A stretch of DNA of 64,000 nt from Candidatus Kuenenia stuttgartensis. GTDB taxonomy: Bacteria > Planctomycetota > Phycisphaerae > Phycisphaerales > SM1A02. This document shows positions 45,479-52,394 of this stretch, in pieces; the stretch's first letter is position 1; each line of letters starts with the position of its first letter. The notes beneath the pieces were generated by a model that saw nothing but the letters and a program-made list of their open reading frames with translations, did not search any database and was not told the DNA's origin. The stretch spans positions 62,001 through 126,000 of the forward strand of contig CAMDMA010000002.1 of NCBI GenBank assembly GCA_945902075.1, in the 5' to 3' direction. A program made the translations under genes and the position numbers.

Positions 45479-46108
45479 TTAACAGGCAGCTGAAATGGAG
45501 ACGGGCATGTGTCGTCCGGATGTCGGAGACTGAACGAGCTTTCGGAGTTTTGCAAGTCCACGGTGCTTCCAGTTGTTGATGGTCGATACAGGTACGCCCA
45601 AGGAACACGCTGCCGCCTGGTAGTCAAGACCCTCACAGACGATCAGCCGAACCGCGGTTTGCTCCTCGTCAGTTAGTTGGCACAGCACCGTATCGAGCCG
45701 GCCGACATCGCACTCGATGCCGTCCGGATTCATGACCTCAGGGAGGGACCCAGGAGTCACATCAAGATTCTCGGTCGCTGCGGACACCACCATGCCCGAT
45801 CGCTCAAGAATCACTCGATACCGTTGTGCCCGCTCAAACCGACGCTTCAGAAGGTTCTCCGCGATTCGCAACAGATAAGCAACAGAAATAGTCATCCTTT
45901 CGAGATTTCTAACTTTAAGTAAACGAACGAATGATTCGTGGGCAACTTCTTCGGCTTCCTCGTCGCCTACCGATTTTCGCGCGAAACAGTACACGCGGTG
46001 GTAAGCACGTTCGTAGAGCTCGCCCACGATGCGTGCCCGAATACTGCCCGACTCCTCCGATCGCGGACCGTCAACTGCACCAGAATCAGCGAGACTTGGA
46101 TTCGTCAT
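45479..46108 (-). CDS. ECF-type sigma factor
   Basis: 209 residues from ATG 46108; the frame is open far upstream but that part is not protein-like. Region 2: ELYERAYHRVYCFARKSVG, DEEAEEVAHESFVRLLKVRNLE, ISVAYLLRIAENLLKRRFERAQR. Region 4: LTDEEQTAVRLIVCEGLDYQAAACSLGVPVSTINNWKHRGLAKLRKLV. The tail is short and unstructured. The linker between the regions is longer than usual. It is probably transcribed with the 88-residue gene. The gene it controls is unknown. Confidence 0.85.
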   Translation of the reverse strand: MTNPSLADSGAVDGPRSEESGSIRARIVGELYERAYHRVYCFARKSVGDEEAEEVAHESFVRLLKVRNLERMTISVAYLLRIAENLLKRRFERAQRYRVILERSGMVVSAATENLDVTPGSLPEVMNPDGIECDVGRLDTVLCQLTDEEQTAVRLIVCEGLDYQAAACSLGVPVSTINNWKHRGLAKLRKLVQSPTSGRHMPVSISAAC

Positions 46109-46686
46109 GAGTTCGACGCACGGCGGAAGCTGCGAGGGAGGCGCGTGCTGTGTGCGCGGAGCCACCTCAACGCACTCCTCAAAGTGGGAGATCTGCGAAG
46201 CGTCCACGCGGCGAGCGGTTCCATGCTCCACCAAGCGCGGCCACTCTACGGCGCCTTCGGTGTCCATCAAGTTCCGAGATTGAAATCGGGTGACTCCGGA
46301 TGAATCGCCGCGCAAAAATGGCGGCTGGCATCGCCCGGAGTTTCGTGATTCTGTCCGTCGTCGTTCGGCAGCCTCTGCCGATCGTGCCTCGTTCTCGCGC
46401 ATCGTCATCTTTCGAGCAAGCATGTTGGCCACTCCTGTGGGTTCTCGGCACATCCTGTGCCCCAACGGCCTTCGCCGTTCTCGGACTTGCACGCGCGTCA
46501 ACCGCCGCGGCTTGAACGGAACCTCCCTCACCTTTCGTGGCTTTCGGCATTTTCTCAAGAAGCGTGATCGTTGCCACCAACTCGCGCAGGAAGTGCGCGA
46601 AAGAAAGCACCCGCGCAGAGGCAACGCGCGGGCACTCGGAGAGTTTCGAATGTGTCGCTGCGCTTGCATTCAAGTGCAGGTCGTGA
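46109..46686. other. 578-base region without a clear gene
   Basis: The sigma-factor frame runs open through most of it, but the translation (Arg/Ser/Glu-rich, with ATGs in NLMDTEGAVE and MTMRENEARS) does not look like a protein. If an upstream ATG were used the sigma factor would gain an N-terminal extension. It otherwise holds the promoter of the sigma gene; nothing else was recognised. Confidence 0.45.
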
Positions 46687-46732
46687 GTTTCACGAGAGTT
46701 CCCGGTTGGCCAACCAGGAACTCTCGTGAAAC
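46687..46732. repeat. 46-bp inverted repeat without loop (22 of 23 pairs)
   Basis: The left arm 46687-46709 and right arm 46710-46732 are reverse complements except for one position (CCGGG against CAGGA context). The centre reads GGTTGGCCAACC. No T tract follows on either strand, so it is not a normal terminator; it could extrude as a cruciform or bind a dimeric protein. The stop of the small minus-strand ORF lies inside it. Confidence 0.9.
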
Positions 46733-46983
46733 GGCGATGCGTTCGCTTCCGCGTCCATGCGGCGCGAGCCATCGCCTCGCGATGCAGTCCATTGCAACGC
46801 GGTCGTCATTTCCTCTGCGATGCACGAGCCTCCATGACTCAGCACATCGCTTCGGTTCAATCGTTCGGTCATTCGATCCGCGATCCCTGCGGGTCGTGCG
46901 GCAGCGTCCATGCAGCGCGCATAGAGAAAACCCACCTCATGCGCTGTGTCTTTCAACACTTCGCAATCTTGGCAAGCACACAA
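46690..46983 (-). CDS. Possible small Cys-rich ORF (zf-HC2-like)
   Basis: A frame opening right after the lipoprotein gene at 47019 reads ITEKALQQFPHLLLCACQDC and then EVLKDTAHEVGFLYARCMDAA, with RPAGIADRMTERLNRS after it. The H-x3-C...C-x2-C cluster followed by a helix is reminiscent of the zinc-finger anti-sigma family, but no ATG or GTG start precedes the cysteines; TTG 46983 is the only candidate and would remove part of the motif. It could be a degraded remnant. Low confidence. Confidence 0.3.
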   Translation of the reverse strand: MCACQDCEVLKDTAHEVGFLYARCMDAAARPAGIADRMTERLNRSDVLSHGGSCIAEEMTTALQWTASRGDGSRRMDAEANASPFHESSWLANRELS

Positions 46984-47018
46984 CAGCAGATGGGGAAATT
47001 GCTGAAGCGCTTTTTCGG

Positions 47019-47501
47019 TTATCGCGTCCGCGGTCCAGCTTCAGGCTGCGCATCAATCAGATCGCGGAACTGGCGCAGCGCAATCTCCGCGCACCAGGCG
47101 CGCAATGCATCGACGGCGGGATCCACTCCGTACACAGTAAATTGATGGGATTTCCCCTGCTCGCGGACGATCACATCGCTCCGGTCACCAGCATCACCAG
47201 ATTCCTCTGGGCGAGACGCAAACACGGTCGCCGTCGTCAATCGCATGAAACTCGCGATATCTGCCTCACTGAGCGCACAAGCGAACGTCGTACCGCGATC
47301 AGTTGCGATCGCTCCACCGCCCGATCGGAACTTCCCTTCGGTTTCGACAACGTAGAAGGCCGTTCGATCCTTCGCGGCGCTGTTCCAAAAGAACTCAAGT
47401 GAGCGTCCTTCGGTGCGATCAATACGCATCGGCTTAGATCCACACGCAGTGAGCGCAAGAAGCGTCGCAACCGCACACATGATGCGCCACGCCCAGATCA
47501 C
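47019..47501 (-). CDS. Lipoprotein of unknown function (second of a pair)
   Basis: 160 residues from GTG 47501, overlapping the stop of the upstream gene (GTGA). The N-terminus VIWAWRIMCAVATLLALTAC ends in a lipobox (L-T-A-C). The mature part is a small alpha/beta domain with AFYVVETEGKFRSGGGAIA and DVIVREQGKSHQFTVYGVDP. It resembles its neighbour in overall build (both end in a DALRAW/RRVI-type helix after a strand), so the two may be related. Function unknown. Confidence 0.75.
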   Translation of the reverse strand: MIWAWRIMCAVATLLALTACGSKPMRIDRTEGRSLEFFWNSAAKDRTAFYVVETEGKFRSGGGAIATDRGTTFACALSEADIASFMRLTTATVFASRPEESGDAGDRSDVIVREQGKSHQFTVYGVDPAVDALRAWCAEIALRQFRDLIDAQPEAGPRTR

Positions 47502-48187
47502 TTGACTTTGTCTCCGGCCGCGGCATTCGCGGGTGAAGGCGTCGAACTTGGCTTCACAAATCGCGCGTACGGATCCGAGCCAAGATCGTACCGAAGCGGT
47601 AGTTCGGCGGTCTCTGCGAGTGCCTCGTCGCTCGACCATGCAAGCGATGCGATCGAACGAATCACGCGGCGCATGGCCTGCTCTTCGTCTCCGCCCGGCT
47701 TATATCGTCGAACAAAACAGAAGCGATCTCCGTCCGCGTGCAGTTCAAGTGTCGCGAGGACTTCGCCAACACCAGGTTCCATGAGTTTGACGTTCCCGCG
47801 CGTGTCAGCGAATGCGGCATCGGTGAAGCCAGCGCTCGCAAGGGCGGTCCACACGTCAACCATCTGCTCGCGCGACAACCGCCGAACACGCGCCGGCCGC
47901 AGCCCGTCGTGCGGCACGCGATCAGATTCTCCGTGCAACGCGCCGTCCGGGAGCAGAACAAAGCGAGCGGCCCGCTCTTCAACTTTCGCGCGATCCTCAA
48001 CCCCTCGGCCCGGCGAGACGTCGATTTCCAGCCAGAGATCAGCCGGAACACGACCAACCGGGTCCGTTTCGGCTGCCGAATCCGTGGAACGGTCAGGCCT
48101 CTGCGCAGAGTTGCAAGCAACGGGCAGACAGGCCGCGGCCAAAGCAAAAACGAATCTCGAAACGATTCCAGCAGTCGGCTTCCGCAT
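47498..48187 (-). CDS. Lipoprotein of unknown function (first of a pair)
   Basis: 229 residues from ATG 48187. A signal segment (FVFALAAACLPVACNS) contains two cysteines, either of which might be lipidated; neither matches the lipobox perfectly. The mature part has DLWLEIDVSPGRG, LSREQMVDVWTALASAGF and GDRFCFVRRYKPGGDEEQAM, the pattern of a small domain seen repeatedly in planctomycete lipoproteins. It is translationally coupled to the next gene and divergent from pheT (53-base gap). Confidence 0.72.
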   Translation of the reverse strand: MRKPTAGIVSRFVFALAAACLPVACNSAQRPDRSTDSAAETDPVGRVPADLWLEIDVSPGRGVEDRAKVEERAARFVLLPDGALHGESDRVPHDGLRPARVRRLSREQMVDVWTALASAGFTDAAFADTRGNVKLMEPGVGEVLATLELHADGDRFCFVRRYKPGGDEEQAMRRVIRSIASLAWSSDEALAETAELPLRYDLGSDPYARFVKPSSTPSPANAAAGDKVK

Positions 48188-48240
48188 GCTGGCAAGGTAC
48201 ACGCGAACGGCCATCCACGGACGCGCTACGCTGCGGGTCT

Positions 48241-50304
48241 ATGCGCACAAGTGTGCTTTGGATCAACGACTATCTCGACCGCCCAGCTCCTGCCGCCGAG
48301 CAAGCTGCGGTACTCACCGCTGCGGGACTGCCGCTCGACGGCGGCGATGTCGCGGAGAACGGCGAAGTCTGGCAAGAAATCGAGACAACCTCAAATCGAG
48401 GCGACTGCCTCTGCCACGTCGGTATGGCGCGAGAGATTGCCGCAGCAACGGGACGCAGCGTGCGCTTGCCCACGGTCGCGCTGGCACCGACCGGAGCGCG
48501 CGCGAGCGATTTCATCCGCGTTCACAACCACGAGCATGCGTTGTGCCCGCGCTACACGGCGCGTGTGATCCGCGGCGTCAAAGTCGGACCAAGTCCGGAG
48601 TGGCTTGCGCGCCGACTCGTCGCGATCGGGCAGATCCCTCGAAACAACGTCGTAGACGCGACCAATTTCGTACTGTTTGAGCTTGGTCAACCGACGCATG
48701 TGTTTGATCTGGCGACGCTCGCCGGCGGCGAGATCCATATCCGCCGCGCACGCTCGAACGAGGCATTTCTCCCGATTGGGAGTGATGCGAAGCCACTCAC
48801 GCTCACAACCGACGACCTTGTCATCGCGGACCGTGATCGCGCTGTTGCACTCGCTGGCGTCAAAGGTGGTGCGCTTGCGAGCGTCAGCGAGTCGACCACA
48901 GACCTCGTCCTTGAAGCAGCGACCTTCGATGCGGTTGCCGTACGCAGCGCAAGTCGACGCCATGGGATCGCATCCGATTCATCCTATCGATTCGAGCGCC
49001 ACGTCCATCCAGCCGAAGTCGATAGCGCCGCGGAACGCCTCGCGAGTTTGATCCTTGAAATCGCTGGCGGAACGCTCTGCGATGGTGTCATTGCCGATGG
49101 CGCGCCGCTTCCCCCGCCGCGCGCGATCACACTCAGGCCTTCGCGTGCCTGTCAGATTCTCGGCTTCGATGTTCCCACTTCTCGCATGACCGAATTGCTC
49201 GGCACGCTCGGCTTCGCACCAACTATCGTCGGCAGCGGCGCATCGGAAGTCATTGAGACGATTCCCCCGCCGCGACGCGTGGATGTTGAGCGCGAGATCG
49301 ATCTGATCGAGGAAATCTGTCGACTGAACGGGCTCGATGCCATTCCGATCGCCGACACGCTCTCTATCCGTGTTCCACAACGCAATCCCGTGGAGCGCGG
49401 CACCCGCGACCTCAAGAATCTGCTCGTTGGTCTGGGTTTCATCGAGACCGTTACCCACTCGCTCGTTTCCGAACGCGCGGGTGAAGCGTTTCTCACGCGC
49501 GGCGCGACGCTCCTCAAGGTCGAAGACGAACGCGCAGGTGGTGAGCCTGCACTCCGACCGAGTGTCGTAACGAGTCTTCTTCGTGTCCGACGCCACAACG
49601 AAGATCAGGGCGCGACAAATCTTCGACTGTTTGAGTACGCCAGCGCTTTCCATCACGCATCTGGCACCCATGTTGAGCGCCCGACACTTGCGCTCATTGC
49701 AGACGCCCCCGCCCATGCTCAAGATGGCGCCCGCGACGCGCAGGCGGCCTATCGGCTCGTGCGGGGCGTGGTCGAACGCATGCTTGCGCAGATCGCCCCG
49801 CGCACCGCAGAGGTCGCGTTCATAAAATCGGTCGAGCCTGCATGGATGTCGGTCGGCGCGCGTATCTCCGTCGGCGGCGTGGATATTGGTGCAGTTGGCG
49901 TCATCGACACACGGATCCTCAAGGCACACGGCATCGATCGCCCCATGGCTGGCGCGGAACTTGAGTTGCGCGGATTACTCTCGAAGTATCCGCCTGACAA
50001 CGCTGCGGTAGATCTGCCGGCATTCCCGGCTGCAGACCGTGATATCTCAGCCATCGTCGCCGAGAGCGTGGAGTACGGCGATATCGAGCGCGCTATCCGA
50101 ACCCTCGCACTTGATCACCTTGAGTCGATCGCATTTGTGACGACCTTCCGCGGCAAACAAATCGGCGAGGGGCGAAAGAGCGTTTCGCTGCGACTCGTCT
50201 TCCGAAAGCAGGATGGCACGATGACAAGCGAAGCTGCTGATGCCTCCGTTGGACGCGCGATCACGGCGCTGCGTGAGATGCTTGGCGCGGAGATCCGTGG
50301 ATGA
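48241..50304 (+). CDS. pheT: Phenylalanyl-tRNA synthetase beta subunit lacking the OB domain
   Basis: 687 residues, about 100 shorter than usual. The opening TSVLWINDYLDRP and TAAGLPLDG is normal, but the EMAP-like tRNA-binding OB domain (about 110 residues in most bacteria) is absent: GLPLDGGDVAENGEVW runs straight into EIETTSNRGDCLCHVGMAREIAAATG. The B3/B4 domain (RYTARVIRGVKVGPSPEWLA, NNVVDATNFVLFELGQPTH, FDL), B5 domain (ITLRPSRACQILGFDVP, EIDLIEEICRLNGLD), catalytic-like core and FDX-ACB domain (DLPAFPAADRDISAIV, FRGKQIGEGRKSVSLRLVF) are present. The alpha subunit is not in the window. It overlaps the next gene by four bases. Confidence 0.95.
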   Translation: MRTSVLWINDYLDRPAPAAEQAAVLTAAGLPLDGGDVAENGEVWQEIETTSNRGDCLCHVGMAREIAAATGRSVRLPTVALAPTGARASDFIRVHNHEHALCPRYTARVIRGVKVGPSPEWLARRLVAIGQIPRNNVVDATNFVLFELGQPTHVFDLATLAGGEIHIRRARSNEAFLPIGSDAKPLTLTTDDLVIADRDRAVALAGVKGGALASVSESTTDLVLEAATFDAVAVRSASRRHGIASDSSYRFERHVHPAEVDSAAERLASLILEIAGGTLCDGVIADGAPLPPPRAITLRPSRACQILGFDVPTSRMTELLGTLGFAPTIVGSGASEVIETIPPPRRVDVEREIDLIEEICRLNGLDAIPIADTLSIRVPQRNPVERGTRDLKNLLVGLGFIETVTHSLVSERAGEAFLTRGATLLKVEDERAGGEPALRPSVVTSLLRVRRHNEDQGATNLRLFEYASAFHHASGTHVERPTLALIADAPAHAQDGARDAQAAYRLVRGVVERMLAQIAPRTAEVAFIKSVEPAWMSVGARISVGGVDIGAVGVIDTRILKAHGIDRPMAGAELELRGLLSKYPPDNAAVDLPAFPAADRDISAIVAESVEYGDIERAIRTLALDHLESIAFVTTFRGKQIGEGRKSVSLRLVFRKQDGTMTSEAADASVGRAITALREMLGAEIRG

Positions 50305-50912
50305 GTTTCGATCTGACATCGATGACGGTGGGCGCATACCTCGACCAGCTTGCCGCGGCGGTTCCAGTCCCGGGCGGAGGTGCTGTTGCGGGCGTGACAC
50401 TCGCGCAGGCCAACGCACTCGGCGCGATGGTGGTTGGCTACGCGATCGGAAAGCCGAAATTCGCCGAATACGATGCGATTCACCGCGCCGCGCACGCTGC
50501 CTTTGAATACGGCCGACGGCACGCCCTCGAACTGGCGGAGCAAGACGCTGCGGCTTACGGCGAGCTCAACCGATTGTGGCGGTTACCGAAGGAAGATCCG
50601 GCGCGCGCAGGCTTCACCGATGCAGTGCTTGCCGCGATTGCTGCTCCCGAAGCGACACTCATGCTTGCTCATGCAACCATCGGCGAACTCGGAGTTCTCA
50701 TCGGAACGACGAGCGCAAGCCTTGCGAGCGATCTCCGGATCGCAATTGATTTGGTCGCCGCAGGCGCACGCGCGGGGCAGGAAAATGTTCGCATAAACCT
50801 TCCTTCGGTTGTGGACGAAGGGCTGCGTGCATCGATCGCTGCCCGCACCGAGAGCCTGCTGGCTCGGATCGGCGACGCCGCCCGGCACCAACTTGACCGC
50901 CTTGCCGCCTGA
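50301..50912 (+). CDS. Formiminotetrahydrofolate cyclodeaminase-like protein
   Basis: 203 residues, ATG 50301 overlapping the pheT stop (ATGA). The signature LDQLAAAVPVPGGGAVAG is the glycine-rich substrate loop of the FTCD cyclodeaminase / methenyl-THF cyclohydrolase (FchA) family; long helices with ALGAMVVGYAIG and LIGTTSASLASDLRIAIDLVAAGARAGQENVRINL follow, as usual. Expected reaction: release of ammonia from formimino-THF or interconversion of one-carbon folates. Coupling with pheT is not a known functional pairing. Confidence 0.9.
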   Translation: MSFDLTSMTVGAYLDQLAAAVPVPGGGAVAGVTLAQANALGAMVVGYAIGKPKFAEYDAIHRAAHAAFEYGRRHALELAEQDAAAYGELNRLWRLPKEDPARAGFTDAVLAAIAAPEATLMLAHATIGELGVLIGTTSASLASDLRIAIDLVAAGARAGQENVRINLPSVVDEGLRASIAARTESLLARIGDAARHQLDRLAA

Positions 50913-51001
50913 GTGCTTCGCACGATCCCCTCAACGCGCGTTCAAGTCCCCCACTGCCCGATGCCGAAGGAATGTTTGTGGCTGACCCGCGCGACATCGT
51001 C

Positions 51002-51046
51002 GATATTCAAGGTCTCGATATTCAAGGTCTCGACATCCGAGGTCTC
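51002..51046. repeat. 15 bp tandem repeat x3
   Basis: GATATTCAAGGTCTC at 51002 and 51017, with a third copy with three changes at 51032. It could be read in frame (DIQGL-DIQGL-DIRGL) from an ATG at 50972 as the N-terminus of the next small gene. Confidence 0.9.
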
Positions 51047-51124
51047 GACAACCATGGCGATGGTTTGCGCGCGCGCGAACCGAAGTCGTCGCCAACGAGT
51101 GCGTCGGCGCCCAAGCCCTTTCTC

Positions 51125-51277
51125 ATGATCTGGTTTCGATGCTGTTCCGCCTATGGTCGACTGCCAAAGTCGGCTGATGGCCTGAGTTATGCCGGGCGCT
51201 GCCCGAAGTGCCTCGCAAAGCTCGAGGTTCCGGTCGGCGAGGGTGGGACAAGTCGTCGAATGTTCGAGGCGGAGTAG
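51125..51277 (+). CDS. Mini zinc-finger ORF
   Basis: 50 residues from ATG 51125: MIWFRCCSAYGRLPKSADG with LSYAGRCPKCLAKLEVPVGE. The pattern C-x(n)-C..CPKC is a planctomycete-type mini zinc ribbon, here with R-C-C in place of the usual CxxC. An earlier ATG at 50972 would add 51 residues containing the 15-bp repeat, giving 101 residues. It lies 16 bases before the hydrolase gene. Similar in type to the protein at 24139. Function unknown. Confidence 0.5.
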   Translation: MIWFRCCSAYGRLPKSADGLSYAGRCPKCLAKLEVPVGEGGTSRRMFEAE

Positions 51278-51293
51278 CGCGCGATAGACTCCC

Positions 51294-52190
51294 ATGGTGC
51301 CTGACCCCTCCGCCATTCTCGGTGCTGCAACATTCCTTGGCCTCTCTGGCGCGCTGGTCTACGCGGGAACACTTGGGGGCATCGTTCGCGAAGCTCTGCG
51401 ACCGGATCGAAAGACCGTCGGTTGGGCACTTGGGCGTGGGACACCCTCAGAGCCGGATGCGTGGGGCCTGCCCGCGCGTGAATGGACGCACACCTTTGAG
51501 GGAGCTTCCTGCCCGGTCTTTGATATCGGTGAGAGCGATCCTGCTGCGCCGACAGCCGTGGTGCTGCACGGCTTCGCGCGTTCGCGCTACGACGCGCTCG
51601 CTCGGCTTGGACCCATCTTGCCGCACGCCCGTCGATTCATTCTCCCTGATCTTCCAGGGCACGGCGATGCATTTGGTCGTGGCACTCGTCTCGGCACCGA
51701 CGAAGACCGCTTTCTCGAGTCGCTGCTCTGCTCCGTGACGACCGGTTCTGTGCTCCTTGTTGGGCATTCGCTTGGTGCGACCGTCGCCCTTCACGCGGCC
51801 ACACTCCAGTCGCTTGCACCACGCGTGCGCGGAGTGGTTGCCCTTGCCCCTTATGAGCATCTTCGCACGCCGCTCGGGGCCCGACTTGACCTCCGTGCGC
51901 TCCCACGTGCACCGCTCGTCGGACCGGCCATCGCAACACTGGGTGTCTTTGGGATCCGTGAGCGTTCGACCCGCGACGCTGCTGCACGCACCTCCTGCCC
52001 CGTGGCGGTTCTCGCCGGCGCGCACGATCCGGTCACGCCACTCGCAGAGGCACGTGCGATCGCCGATGCCGCACGTCATGCACGATTCCACACCGTTGCA
52101 CACGGACGACACGATGACTTTCACACGCTCGGTCGCGAACAGATGAGCGCTGCACTTGATTGGATCGCCGAGAACGCCGCTGGTCGGTGA
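51294..52190 (+). CDS. Alpha/beta hydrolase
   Basis: 298 residues. An N-terminal hydrophobic segment (ILGAATFLGLSGALVYAGTL) suggests membrane anchoring. The catalytic domain has AVVLHGFARSRYD (oxyanion region), FILPDLPGHGDAFG, the nucleophile elbow VGHSLGATVA (Ser), AGAHDPVTPL (Asp) and HGRHDDF (His). The triad is complete. Substrate unknown; the layout is that of small lipase/esterase-like proteins. A G+C-rich hairpin follows. Confidence 0.9.
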   Translation: MVPDPSAILGAATFLGLSGALVYAGTLGGIVREALRPDRKTVGWALGRGTPSEPDAWGLPAREWTHTFEGASCPVFDIGESDPAAPTAVVLHGFARSRYDALARLGPILPHARRFILPDLPGHGDAFGRGTRLGTDEDRFLESLLCSVTTGSVLLVGHSLGATVALHAATLQSLAPRVRGVVALAPYEHLRTPLGARLDLRALPRAPLVGPAIATLGVFGIRERSTRDAAARTSCPVAVLAGAHDPVTPLAEARAIADAARHARFHTVAHGRHDDFHTLGREQMSAALDWIAENAAGR

Positions 52191-52236
52191 ATACGGGTAC
52201 TCGACAAAGGCTGGTCGCTGCTTGCGACCTCAAACA

Positions 52237-52266
52237 ACGCACGCCGCGCGTGGGCGCGGCGTGCGT
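52237..52266 (+). terminator. Hairpin after the hydrolase gene
   Basis: A perfect 13-bp stem (52237-52249 with 52254-52266) with a 4-base loop. No T run follows, only GTGTTGCGTG repeats, so intrinsic termination is uncertain. Confidence 0.55.
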
Positions 52267-52330
52267 GTGTTGCGTGTGTTGCCCATGTAATGGGCGTATC
52301 GTGAAAAACGATCTCGTCAGACTCGCGCAT

Positions 52331-52370
52331 GAACGTGCATGAACGTGCATGAACGCGCACGAACGCTTAC
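52331..52370. repeat. 10 bp tandem repeat x4
   Basis: GAACGTGCAT twice (52331, 52341), then GAACGCGCAC and GAACGCTTAC. It lies 25 bases beyond the 3' end of the minus-strand gene at 52395. Confidence 0.88.
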
Positions 52371-52394
52371 GAGCCGACATGCACCGCGCGAGTG

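Noticed and set aside
46108-46669. Longer version of the ECF sigma factor starting up to 46669
   Set aside because: The added 187 residues are low-complexity Arg/Ser-rich and do not match sigma factors.
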